64,000 nt of DNA from Gleimia sp. 6138-11-ORH1 (GTDB taxonomy: Bacteria; Actinomycetota; Actinomycetes; Actinomycetales; Actinomycetaceae), in assembly GCF_024814355.1 (NCBI RefSeq), contig NZ_JANUXV010000002.1, forward strand, positions 186,001 to 250,000, given 5' to 3'. Both the position numbers and the translations under genes were made by a program. This document shows positions 25,126 to 34,967 of this stretch, piece after piece (positions within the stretch are counted from its first letter, which is position 1; the number at the start of each line of letters is the position of its first letter). Below the pieces are notes generated by a model. The model was not told where the DNA came from. It ran no database searches and saw only the letters and a list, made by a program, of their open reading frames with translations.

Positions 25126-26802
25126 CTAGAATGAGTTTTCCGGGACGGAAACATCGGAAGAATCTTGATACGTCTGAGCGGATTCCAACCCAGTTTGTAC
25201 GCGCTGATGCCAACTTGCCGGGTTTTCTAGAATACGTTGCTTTATTGAACGACGGTTTAGTTCTTGGAAAAGGTCTACTGCTACCTGTTCATCTAGGTTT
25301 CCAGTTGCCCCATCCAAACCAGAGAACACATTTCCCACCATGTTCAGCTGTACTTGCGCTAGTTTCCGCCAGCGCGCAAAAGGCCCCTGCTGCAGGTAGC
25401 AAGATTGCATCCGCGAATAAGAGGTAATCGACAGGCTACGAGTTATTCTTCCTGAACGGACCAGAAGAACTTTCTCAGTCAGGCAAAACGCGTTACGCAC
25501 ATAGGTAAGCGGTTGGAAAATCCTGGATCTTTTTGGGTTATTCACATAACCGTCGCCGTCTCCGGCGCCCTCGAGACCTACCTGCAGAGTCTGAATCGGA
25601 TTTTCCACCCCTAAATCGGGGAAAATCATCCACACGGCGCGGAACATTTCTTCTTTGGTGCCAACTGGGAGCAGTATATTAATATCCGCTTTCTGGTCTG
25701 AGCTTGCACCTTGGAAAGCTGCTTGCGTGAAGTGTACCTTGTACCAGCCGAAAAACCGCCAGAAGAAAGGTTGGGTTATTTGAACTGCGTGGATTCGATG
25801 CGGAGCAATAGTTTGAGAGCGAGTTTCTAATAGGCCAGCGCGAATCCGAATCCCGTCTTCTGCCAGGTAAGCACGGAAGTTAAAGTTGCTTGCAGTCGAG
25901 TTGAAAATGTATGCGATAGAGCCAAAACCTATCGACCCGATCGCCAGTAGGCTTCCCAGGCCCGCTCCGAAACTAAAGAAAAGGATATACGCCACCGCGA
26001 ATGAAGCTACACCTAAGGCTAATGAGATAAGCACCCCTATATTCACCAATTGGGAAAGTAGTAGTCGCGTGACGGGCACTGAGAAAATCAAGTTCCCTTC
26101 TATCTCCGCATTTGTGATCGCGTCTATCTCCGTGTAGCTGATTTCTTTTGAAGCAGCCGCCCCCAGGTCAGACTGGGTGTTTTCCAACGCCAGATTTTGC
26201 GCTGGGGTTACGGCAGTTAAGTTCTCATCCTCGAGGGCGGTGTGGTTAAGCTGGGCTGCTTTCGCAGCTTTTAGATGCTGGAGGATTTCGAGTCTAACCG
26301 ATTCAAGTTCACTGGTTTTAAGTAGCCCAAGGATTAGGTTTGAATCTGACCCGCCCGCAACTTCAATATCGATTTTTCCCAGCCCAAAAATTCGGCCAAA
26401 TAATGGGTGGGTGATATTTACTGCCTGGATTCGGTTTAATTTCGCGATTCTTTGACTGTGGAAGATTATTCCTTCTTTGAAATAAACCGCTTCGGAAGTA
26501 ATCGCGTAACGCATTTTCCGCCAGGCCACAAAAGAATAGATGCCCACCAGTAGGGAGATAAGAAAAGCTCCGCTAAAAACTGCAAAAACAATTACCGTGA
26601 TCGTAGAGTACCCGGCGTAGGCGGGACTCCATAGAACATCTGAGGAGAACAACCTAGAGAGCTCTCGATAGGACTGCCAGGTTAATACGCCGATAATCGC
26701 AACAAAAGTAGACCAGGTATTTGCCAGTGGGGTTAGGGGGTGTAAAGCACGCCAAACCTGCGGGTCTAAACCAATTTCGATAACTGACTCTTGCTTCGCC
26801 AT
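25126..26802 (-). CDS. Large PH-domain membrane protein (YdbT-like)
   Basis: A 558-residue membrane protein with two transmembrane pairs (near 30-95 and 250-310) and several bPH_2 segments. The cores include YAITSEAVYFKEGIIFHSQRIAKLNRIQAVNI (about 95-125) and a second in ETRSQTIAPHRIHAVQI. The central 195-235 region is acidic and variable. Its ATG shares a base with the stop codon of the upstream 160-residue PH gene (TAATG), so they are coupled. Function is unknown. A weak third PH segment near SITSYSRMQSCYLQQGPF is likely. Confidence 0.84.
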   Translation of the reverse strand: MAKQESVIEIGLDPQVWRALHPLTPLANTWSTFVAIIGVLTWQSYRELSRLFSSDVLWSPAYAGYSTITVIVFAVFSGAFLISLLVGIYSFVAWRKMRYAITSEAVYFKEGIIFHSQRIAKLNRIQAVNITHPLFGRIFGLGKIDIEVAGGSDSNLILGLLKTSELESVRLEILQHLKAAKAAQLNHTALEDENLTAVTPAQNLALENTQSDLGAAASKEISYTEIDAITNAEIEGNLIFSVPVTRLLLSQLVNIGVLISLALGVASFAVAYILFFSFGAGLGSLLAIGSIGFGSIAYIFNSTASNFNFRAYLAEDGIRIRAGLLETRSQTIAPHRIHAVQITQPFFWRFFGWYKVHFTQAAFQGASSDQKADINILLPVGTKEEMFRAVWMIFPDLGVENPIQTLQVGLEGAGDGDGYVNNPKRSRIFQPLTYVRNAFCLTEKVLLVRSGRITRSLSITSYSRMQSCYLQQGPFARWRKLAQVQLNMVGNVFSGLDGATGNLDEQVAVDLFQELNRRSIKQRILENPASWHQRVQTGLESAQTYQDSSDVSVPENSF

Positions 26803-27284
26803 TAGAGTACTGCCATTTCTGCTTCGCCGCGTTCGGAAAGATAACTGCGTAGTTCTACCGCTTCGTCTTTAGGAATACCCGGAATCGTCACATTTGTGGA
26901 AGCTGATGCGGTATTTATCGAAAGACTAGCCATCCCATATTTACGTAAGATTGGGCCCTCTATTAAATCAACAAATTGGATTCTTCCATAAGGGATAACT
27001 TCCAGCGTTTTAAACATAATCCCTTCTTTATAGAAAAGTTCCTTTTCTCCCAACGCGTACTGCGTTGCTTTTACCTGCCGGCGAATTAAAACCGCTGGCC
27101 AAATATGCAAGATGGGAATAACTAAAGCAGCTACCCAAAACCACTTAGAAACCGCCATCGCGAAAATTATTGCCAGCACTGTGAAGAAAACTGCGAACAT
27201 AACTGTCCCGATTAAACGAACTTTCACTAAATTCGCTGAAACGTGCTTAAACTCTACCTCTGTAGGTGCGTATAAAGAAGACAT
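26802..27284 (-). CDS. PH-domain membrane protein (YdbS-like), copy 1
   Basis: A 160-residue protein with two transmembrane segments and a bPH_2 domain (YALGEKELFYKEGIMFKTLEVIPYGRIQFVDLIEGP). The frame is open 20 codons further upstream, but the ATG at 27282-27284 has AAGGGC at the right distance and gives the same length as its paralogue at 24585-25067. It is the first gene of the run that continues through panC, panD and lysS. It is divergent from the response regulator gene. Confidence 0.85.
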   Translation of the reverse strand: MSSLYAPTEVEFKHVSANLVKVRLIGTVMFAVFFTVLAIIFAMAVSKWFWVAALVIPILHIWPAVLIRRQVKATQYALGEKELFYKEGIMFKTLEVIPYGRIQFVDLIEGPILRKYGMASLSINTASASTNVTIPGIPKDEAVELRSYLSERGEAEMAVL

Positions 27285-27450
27285 ATAAAGCCCTTCATTT
27301 AATGTGTCTTTCCCATTATGCCTCTTACACCTTAAAATCAGCATAAAATAACACGTTATTTTAAATAGGTTCGATATTTTTATACGGGCAGCGGCTTACC
27401 AGTTTTCTATATTTCGCGCCTTTATTGTAAATCAGTTTTATTATGGAAAT

Positions 27451-28170
27451 ATGACATCATTTAACTCTAATTCACCTGCTGAGGAAGCTCGTCTTCTGGT
27501 TGTTGACGATGAGCCAAATATTCGTGACCTTTTGGCTTCTTCACTTCGTTTCGCTGGATTTGAAGTCATAGTTGGCTCAGACGGTGCTTCCGCTTTCAAT
27601 TTAGCCACCACTGAGCATCCTGACCTGGTAGTACTTGATGTCATGCTTCCTGACATGGATGGTTTTACGGTAACTCGGCGTCTACGTGACGCGGGAGTCC
27701 GCACTCCGGTACTTTTCCTCACCGCCAGAGACGATATGCGCGACAAGATCCAGGGTCTGACTGTAGGTGGAGATGACTACGTTACTAAACCTTTCGGCCT
27801 AGAAGAAGTAGTAGCCCGAATCCGCGCAATTTTAAGAAGAACTAAAGAAAATAGTGAAGCTGGGATCCTCAAACTTGCTGATATCGTCCTGGACGAAAAT
27901 GCTTACGAAGTGCAGCGTGCTGGGCATAAGATCGATCTTTCCCCCACCGAGTTCAAACTTCTCCGCTACCTGATGATTAACGAAGGTCGCGTAGTTTCTA
28001 AAAATCAGATTCTTGATCACGTTTGGGAATATGATTGGGAGGGCGACTCAGCAATTGTTGAATCCTACATTTCTTATTTACGCCGCAAACTCTCCGTTCC
28101 CGGTAACTGCGGTGATTTAATCCAAACTCGCCGTGGCGTAGGCTACATGATACGCTCGCAGGAAAACTGA
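27451..28170 (+). CDS. OmpR-family response regulator (PhoP/TcrX-like)
   Basis: The receiver domain (about residues 14-125) has the acidic pair DD19-20, phosphoacceptor Asp63 in VVLDVMLPDMDG, and Lys113 in YVTKPF. The C-terminal winged helix (about 140-237) has LSPTEFKLLRYLM and RRGVGYMI. It is followed 68 bp later by a histidine kinase gene, its likely partner. It resembles mycobacterial PhoP or TcrX; which orthologue it is cannot be settled by eye. One octamer copy (28180-28187) stands between the two genes. Confidence 0.93.
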   Translation: MTSFNSNSPAEEARLLVVDDEPNIRDLLASSLRFAGFEVIVGSDGASAFNLATTEHPDLVVLDVMLPDMDGFTVTRRLRDAGVRTPVLFLTARDDMRDKIQGLTVGGDDYVTKPFGLEEVVARIRAILRRTKENSEAGILKLADIVLDENAYEVQRAGHKIDLSPTEFKLLRYLMINEGRVVSKNQILDHVWEYDWEGDSAIVESYISYLRRKLSVPGNCGDLIQTRRGVGYMIRSQEN

Positions 28171-28238
28171 GTTTTATAGCGCCCTCGGGATTTTTCGCTA
28201 CTTAGTATTCCATTAGCTATTGAAGCTCCGGTAACCTT

Positions 28239-29702
28239 ATGTCACAGCAAAAGCGGTCTTTTATTAAGAGAATCTCCACCTGGTGGAGTAGATTCTCTTT
28301 GCGAACCCGTTTAGTGACTCTATTTACCGCGATCCTAACTCTTTGTTTCACCTTTGCGATCACGGCAATACTGGGAATTCTGCAGTCTCATTTAGTAAGT
28401 CAGCTGGATACGGAACTAAAAATCTCAGCTAAGTCAGTAGCTGTAGAAGCATCTTCTTCACTGCTGCGTAATGAGTCCACCGCAATCCCCACTAACTATT
28501 ACGTGCGGATCGATTCTTTAAGTGAACCTACGGAAGAGTTCATTAACCCCACCATTGAAGAACATTACGGGCACCCAAATCGCGACACTTTGCTGGCTTT
28601 TGGGGATATTCCAGAAAACTCCATCACTACTCCCACCTCAATTGGTTCTTCCCTCCCCGGTTCATACTGGCGGGCGGTGGCCGTACCCATTGCTACCGCT
28701 GATGGGAAACAGTTCGGGGTGGTTACAGTTGCCCTTCCGATGACTGGGATTTCTAAAACTCTACTTAACTCGATTACCTATTTTGTGATTCTCACTTTAG
28801 TGGTGATTCCCCTTGGCGCATTTGGGTCTTTCGCGATGGTACGTCATTCCCTCCGTCCTCTGCGGCGGATTGAAACTGTGGCTGCACAAATCGCCGCTGG
28901 GGACCTGTCGCAACGTATTGCGATTAGAACTTCAACCACAGAAGTGGGTTCTCTCTCTGCTTCTTTAAATAAAATGCTCACCCAAATTGAGCAATCTATG
29001 GATCAGCGCGATAAAGCCCGCGAGCGAATTGAAAGATTCATTTCTGATGCGTCCCATGAACTGCGCACTCCTTTGGCGACTTTGCAAGGTTATGCGCAGC
29101 TTTATCGAATGGGTGGAATTAAGTCTGAGAATATTTCTGATGTGATGGGTCGATTTGAGTCAGAAGCGACTCGAATGAATCATTTGGTTGAGGATATGCT
29201 TCGCTTGGCGCGTCTTGATGAACAGCGAAAAACAGTTAAGGAATCAGTTGATTTAATGTCTTTCGCGCAAACTGCTGCTTTAGATTTAAAGGCGTTAGAC
29301 GCCACCCGAGAGGTTGAAGTAATCTCTGCGATGCCTTGGGATGAGTTAATAATCGAAGCGGATAAAGATCAGATTAGTCAGGTGCAGACGAATATTATCA
29401 GTAATATCGTGCGTTACACGCCAGCGGGAAGCCCGGTTGAGATTGTCATTGATAGGACTGATGAGATGGCGATTTTAGAGTTTCGTGATCATGGTCCGGG
29501 GATTTCGGCTGAGAATCAAGAGAGAGTTTTTGGGCGTTTTTATCGGGTTGATAAGTCGCGGTCTCGTGAGTCAGGGGGATCTGGTTTAGGTTTGTCGATT
29601 GTTTCTTCGATTATGGGCTTACACGCTGGGAAAGCTAGTATTTCCAGTACTTTCGGTGGGGGCGTTACGGTACGTTTAGAGTTTCCGCTCCCTAAAAATT
29701 GA
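28239..29702 (+). CDS. Sensor histidine kinase
   Basis: A 487-residue membrane sensor. Transmembrane helices near 27-50 and 172-195 flank an extracytoplasmic sensor region. A HAMP domain (about 195-248), a HisKA dimerisation helix with phosphoacceptor His273 in DASHELRTPLATL, and a HATPase_c domain (NIISNIVRYTPAG; FRDHGPGIS; SGGSGLGLSIV) follow. It pairs with the preceding OmpR-type regulator. The signal sensed is not readable from the sequence. Confidence 0.93.
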   Translation: MSQQKRSFIKRISTWWSRFSLRTRLVTLFTAILTLCFTFAITAILGILQSHLVSQLDTELKISAKSVAVEASSSLLRNESTAIPTNYYVRIDSLSEPTEEFINPTIEEHYGHPNRDTLLAFGDIPENSITTPTSIGSSLPGSYWRAVAVPIATADGKQFGVVTVALPMTGISKTLLNSITYFVILTLVVIPLGAFGSFAMVRHSLRPLRRIETVAAQIAAGDLSQRIAIRTSTTEVGSLSASLNKMLTQIEQSMDQRDKARERIERFISDASHELRTPLATLQGYAQLYRMGGIKSENISDVMGRFESEATRMNHLVEDMLRLARLDEQRKTVKESVDLMSFAQTAALDLKALDATREVEVISAMPWDELIIEADKDQISQVQTNIISNIVRYTPAGSPVEIVIDRTDEMAILEFRDHGPGISAENQERVFGRFYRVDKSRSRESGGSGLGLSIVSSIMGLHAGKASISSTFGGGVTVRLEFPLPKN

Positions 29703-29777
29703 TATTGTATTTTGTTACTTTTCTTATTTTTGGCTTTAAAATTCGGTTTTTTCGTTGGAAAGTCATAGGATTATCCT

Positions 29778-30782
29778 GTGCAAGAGAAATTTTCACGGCG
29801 CTGCACCCCCCGTTGGTTACTGCGCTCATTTGTAGACTCGATGCTAGCCTGTGGAGCTACCGCTTCTGAGGATGCACTTTCAATCGCTGGCGAAAAACTA
29901 CTGTTTCGTTGGGGATCACCAGACCGTGTCTTTCACGATACCCACTATTTAGCTTCAGTTATTAGTCATATTGACGAGCTGGCTGATAATTGCCACGATC
30001 CGAATCTATTGCAAATCGTGGCTTGGTATGTGGGGACTGTGAAACCAGTTTCGGTTTATTTATCTGCGGAAGAATTTGCTGCCCGGATTGAGCAGTGTCA
30101 GCTTTACCTTGAAGAGTCTTGTTTAGGTTTAGGTATTGCAGTTGCAAAGGTGGAGCGTTTAAAAGAGTTATTGACTTTGATGCTCTGTCATAATCCCTCT
30201 CCTCATGAGGTTGATGCGACGGTCTTAAATGATGCTGATTTGGCTGTTTTAGCTGGTACGCCGCAAGAGTATAAAAAATATCGGTTAGCTATCCAAGAAG
30301 AGAATAAGAATCTTCCTGAAGTGGATTATTTACGTAAAAGACGTCGTTATGTGAAGTCTCTGCTGCAGCAGAAAAATATTTTTAAGTCTCCTGTGGGGGC
30401 GCAGTGGGAAGTTGGTGCACGGCAAAATCTTGAAGCTGAGTTAGCTAATTTAGATTCGGCTTTATGCAGTTTAGATCCTACCTGTGAGTCCGATCCTGAC
30501 TGGATTGAAAATGATGCTTTTACTCCTGCTGCTAGTGTTTCAACCCTTATCTTTAAACGTTCAAATGTGGAAACTCCAGCTGAAGCTGAGTTAGAAACCA
30601 CCAGTTGTGCACTACCTAAGTTTGTTTCTGAAGATTTTGAGGAATTAGTTGAAGATACTTCTTCTTTGGAGTTTGAACCGACAGTTTTAGATAAGCGGGC
30701 TAATGAGTGCGTGAAACGTTTATCTGCAAAAGAGTTGGCTCGGCAGGCTTCGAAGCGTAATCAGCAAGAAACCGGCGAGTAG
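29778..30782 (+). CDS. COG4339-like predicted HD-type protein, metal motif apparently lost
   Basis: A 334-residue protein. Residues 40-70 (FRWGSPDRVFHDTHYLASVI) correspond to the W-x-E-PHR-x-YH-x-x-H-L/I opening of the COG4339 family, and DADLAVLAGTPQEYKKYRLAIQEEN is its conserved central block. The place where the family carries the HD pair (usually FHDxxY) reads AWYVGTVKP, so the metal ligands seem to be missing. The last 100 residues are acidic and unique. The start is GTG at 29778. It stands 75 bp after the kinase gene. Function is unknown; it may be catalytically inactive. Confidence 0.7.
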   Translation: MQEKFSRRCTPRWLLRSFVDSMLACGATASEDALSIAGEKLLFRWGSPDRVFHDTHYLASVISHIDELADNCHDPNLLQIVAWYVGTVKPVSVYLSAEEFAARIEQCQLYLEESCLGLGIAVAKVERLKELLTLMLCHNPSPHEVDATVLNDADLAVLAGTPQEYKKYRLAIQEENKNLPEVDYLRKRRRYVKSLLQQKNIFKSPVGAQWEVGARQNLEAELANLDSALCSLDPTCESDPDWIENDAFTPAASVSTLIFKRSNVETPAEAELETTSCALPKFVSEDFEELVEDTSSLEFEPTVLDKRANECVKRLSAKELARQASKRNQQETGE

Positions 30783-30927
30783 TTTACTGCTTTCGGGGTT
30801 ATGTCCCCAGGGAAGAAAAACTTACTTTTGTCCACATATTTTTAGGGCTGTTTTCGCCCTCCGAATCCAACACCTGGAAAACTAAAAACGTTCCCCCTTA
30901 CACCTACTGTAAAAGATAGGAAAGAAT

Positions 30928-31215
30928 ATGAGCGTTTTTCACGTTAATATCGCAGAAGTATCGCGCACCTCAGCTTTGGTACACGCTTCAGTTGAAAGTG
31001 TTCGCACCGAAGTTGCCACGCTAATGGCTAACCTCAACGCTTTAGAGGCTTCGTGGAGTGGCCAAGCTGCCGTACAGTTTCATCAGCTCACCCAAGAATG
31101 GCAGACCACGCAAAGCCAGGTTGAAGCGGCTTTAGATGAAATTGGGTCTCGACTTCAGTTGGCTGCTAACCAGTACGCTGAGGCAGAGACGCAGGCTACC
31201 GGATTATTTTCTTAA
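30928..31215 (+). CDS. WXG100 (ESAT-6-like) protein
   Basis: A 95-residue, wholly helical protein with the central W-S-G turn (ALEASWSGQAAVQF) between two helices, the mark of proteins exported by type VII secretion. The C-terminus is ANQYAEAETQATGLFS, including a Y-x3-E-like signal (YAEAE). A GGAAAG site precedes ATG 30928. No EccC, EccD or partner WXG100 gene is nearby, so it is an orphan. Its last four bases overlap the end of ung on the opposite strand. Confidence 0.88.
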   Translation: MSVFHVNIAEVSRTSALVHASVESVRTEVATLMANLNALEASWSGQAAVQFHQLTQEWQTTQSQVEAALDEIGSRLQLAANQYAEAETQATGLFS

Positions 31216-31970
31216 ACCCATTTAATGGGGGTAACCCCCTGGACACTTAGATGCTGATTAGCTCGGGAGAAAGGTTTCGATCCGAAGAAACCTTTACGGG
31301 CAGATAAAGGCGACGGGTGAGCTGATTCTATAACCAGGATGTTTTCTCTGGCAGGAATCAGCTTACGCACCTGCTGGGCGTGGGCTCCCCAAAGAATAAC
31401 CACCAGCGGACTTTCACGGGAAACCAACGCCCGTACTGCTTGATTGGTGATTTCTTCCCACCCCAGGTTCTGGTGTGCCCCGGGGTTTCCCTCAGCGACA
31501 GTTAATACCCGATTAAGTAAACATACCCCCTGCGCAGCCCAATCTGAGAGATCTGGGCTGCGCAGATTATTCGCTGTCACTGTTTCCGTAGGTAGCTTTG
31601 TAGAATTTTCAAACCCTGCAAAAAGAGTATCTGTATTATCTTCGCTAGCGTTTATCTTTAAATCAGAAATCAGCTCAGTAAAAATATTGCGTAGACTTGC
31701 TGGGAGCTTCGCAGTAGCGGCAACTGAGAAACTTAAACCCACCGCATTTCCTAAAGTCGGGTATGGGTCTTGTCCAATAATCAGGACTTTGACTTCTGCA
31801 AATGGGTATCGGAAACAACGCAGCACATCTTTTTCTGCCGGAAGCACTACTTCTCCGGCAGCGATTCGGCTAGAAATTTTTGCTTCTAATGTGGCAAGTT
31901 GAGGTTTCACCGCGGCTAATACTTGTTTCCAGCCGGCATCTATTGTTTCTACACCAAAAAGATCACTCAT
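31212..31970 (-). CDS. ung: Uracil-DNA glycosylase, family 1
   Basis: Removes uracil from DNA. The catalytic water-activating motif GQDPYP (Asp68) and the minor-groove loop HPSPLSARKGFFGSKPFS are present, with LLNRVLTV in between. Residues 106-137 are an acidic insertion (NASEDNTDTLFAGFENSTKL) not usual in the family, making the protein 252 residues rather than about 225. Convergent with the WXG100 gene, with a 4-bp overlap. Confidence 0.96.
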   Translation of the reverse strand: MSDLFGVETIDAGWKQVLAAVKPQLATLEAKISSRIAAGEVVLPAEKDVLRCFRYPFAEVKVLIIGQDPYPTLGNAVGLSFSVAATAKLPASLRNIFTELISDLKINASEDNTDTLFAGFENSTKLPTETVTANNLRSPDLSDWAAQGVCLLNRVLTVAEGNPGAHQNLGWEEITNQAVRALVSRESPLVVILWGAHAQQVRKLIPARENILVIESAHPSPLSARKGFFGSKPFSRANQHLSVQGVTPIKWV

Positions 31971-32055
31971 CTTTCTAGTGTAAATCTACCCACTCACAAC
32001 TTACTGTCCGGCGTGTCAAACCGTTTAAATGATAAGGAAATAATAGCCTTAAAAG

Positions 32056-32718
32056 ATGAATACTCAGTATCCAGAAGATGAATTTGATGAAGCTGGTAAG
32101 CAATACCCTGTAGGAGCTTATCGAGAAGCACCCTCTAAGTGGAAAGCGGTTTTACCTTTCCTACTGGTGTTACTACTTGCTCCCCTCTTAGCTTGGGCAG
32201 CAGTTTCTCTGCTCACCAGTGGTAGCCAAAATCAAGCAAATCAGTCTGCAACTAATCCATCCGCCAGCCAAAAGAGCGGGCAAACAGCAGAAAAAACTGC
32301 AGAACAAAAGGCTGCGGAAGAAAAAGCCGCCGCAGATAAAGCAGCTGCCGATAAAGCTGCCGCTGATAAAGCTGCAGAAGAAAAAGCCGCCGCTGAAAAA
32401 GAGGCAGCAGAGAAAGCCGCCGCAGAAAAAGCAGCTGCGGAAGTTAAAAAGGATACTGCAGTAGTAGTTCTTAACGGCACCAATGTAAATGGTTTAGCTG
32501 GCGGAGCAGTTACGAAACTCCAAGCTGCCGGATTCTCAAATCTGCGTCCCGATAATGCACAGGGCTGGCAGACGCAAGTTTCCACCGTTTACTTCCAGGC
32601 AGGTAATGAAAGTACCGCCAAAGCAGTTGGCGAAGCACTGGGAATCAGCAACGTAGTTGAATCTGCTGATTCTATCGAGGCAGTTACGGTAGTTCTAAAG
32701 AACGATTACCAGCCATAA
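32056..32718 (+). CDS. LytR_C-domain membrane protein with Ala/Lys repeat
   Basis: A 220-residue protein: cytoplasmic N-terminus (about 1-30), one transmembrane segment (32-53, VLPFLLVLLLAPLLAWAAVSL), a low-complexity Lys/Ala/Glu region made of repeated EKAAADKAA-type units (about 78-133), and a LytR_C (LytR/CpsA/Psr C-terminal) domain (about 134-216, VVVLNGTNVNGLAGGAVTKLQ). Such stand-alone LytR_C proteins are common in actinobacteria and are presumed to act at the cell wall. It lies upstream of groEL but a strong terminator separates them. Confidence 0.87.
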   Translation: MNTQYPEDEFDEAGKQYPVGAYREAPSKWKAVLPFLLVLLLAPLLAWAAVSLLTSGSQNQANQSATNPSASQKSGQTAEKTAEQKAAEEKAAADKAAADKAAADKAAEEKAAAEKEAAEKAAAEKAAAEVKKDTAVVVLNGTNVNGLAGGAVTKLQAAGFSNLRPDNAQGWQTQVSTVYFQAGNESTAKAVGEALGISNVVESADSIEAVTVVLKNDYQP

Positions 32719-32727
32719 ACATAACTT

Positions 32728-32764
32728 AAAAAGTGGGTTACGTACTTTACGTAACCCACTTTTT
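32728..32764 (+). terminator. Terminator of the LytR_C gene
   Basis: Perfect 17-bp arms (32728-32744 and 32748-32764) with loop CTT, ending in a T-run. A textbook intrinsic terminator. Confidence 0.93.
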
Positions 32765-32797
32765 TCTTCCCAAATGACTCCGCGTACCATCCACCCG

Positions 32798-32905
32798 AAG
32801 GTACGTCATTGCAAAAATAACCCTTCACCCGCCCCACCACCAAAGGTACGTCATTGCAAAAATAACCCTTCACCCGCCCCACCACCAAAGGTACATCATT
32901 GCAAA
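32798..32905. repeat. 45-bp tandem array with GGTAC-family cores
   Basis: Two full copies and one partial copy of a 45-bp unit begin at 32798, 32843 and 32888. Each starts AAGGTACRTCATTGCAAAA, the core of the dispersed GGTAC family; the rest (ATAACCCTTCACCCGCCCC and ACCACC) is specific to this array. It lies upstream of the groEL CIRCE elements, and the first octamer after it is at 32920. Confidence 0.88.
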
Positions 32906-32971
32906 ACACACCTTATTTGCGCCCTCGGAAAATATAAAAAGATAACTCACAACCCAACCAAATCTGCTCGC

Positions 32972-32998
32972 CTTGCACTCTCTGCCAGAGAGTGCCAG
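32972..32998. promoter_or_regulatory. CIRCE-like element 1 (HrcA site) of groEL
   Basis: GCACTC-N9-GAGTGC with flanks CTT and CAG matches the CIRCE core (TTAGCACTC-N9-GAGTGCTAA) at all central positions but not at the outer ones. Confidence 0.75.
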
Positions 32999-33006
32999 AA
33001 TTGGGA

Positions 33007-34726
<1,720 letters not shown>

Positions 34727-34753
34727 TCGAGTAGTACTTCGGTTATTACTTAA

Positions 34754-34785
34754 AAGGTGGGCTCCTCTTTTGAGGGGCCCACCTT
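34754..34785 (+). terminator. Terminator of groEL
   Basis: 14-bp arms (34754-34767 and 34772-34785, one G-T pair) lie 27 bp after the stop. Confidence 0.85.
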
Positions 34786-34800
34786 AATACCCATTTATTT

Positions 34801-34860
34801 AAAGGTACGTGCTTGCATTTTTCCGCGCGATAGCTTGGAAAAATGCAAGCACGTACCTTT
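34801..34860. repeat. GGTAC-family inverted pair, 24-bp perfect arms
   Basis: Left arm 34801-34824 (AAAGGTACGTGCTTGCATTT then TTCC) and right arm 34837-34860 are perfect reverse complements around a 12-base loop. It stands between the groEL terminator and the octamer pair. Confidence 0.92.
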
Positions 34861-34881
34861 GTTTTCTTCGGGGGTTGCAAA

Positions 34882-34947
34882 TCGCCCTCGGGAATCATCG
34901 TTTACTAAGCCGGGTGTCCGACCCGTGACGATAGTTCCCGAGGGCGA
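34882..34947 (-). terminator. Inverted octamer pair, terminator of glgP
   Basis: TCGCCCTCGGGAA (34882-34894) pairs with TTCCCGAGGGCGA (34935-34947) in a perfect 13-bp stem; the 40 bases between contain a smaller hairpin (CGGGT/ACCCG). It lies 20 bp after the glgP stop. Confidence 0.7.
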
Positions 34948-34967
34948 CAGTCAGTGGTTAAGTTAAA

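Noticed and set aside
32798-32905. CRISPR array
   Set aside because: The 45-bp copies are directly adjacent with no unique spacers, and there are no cas genes.
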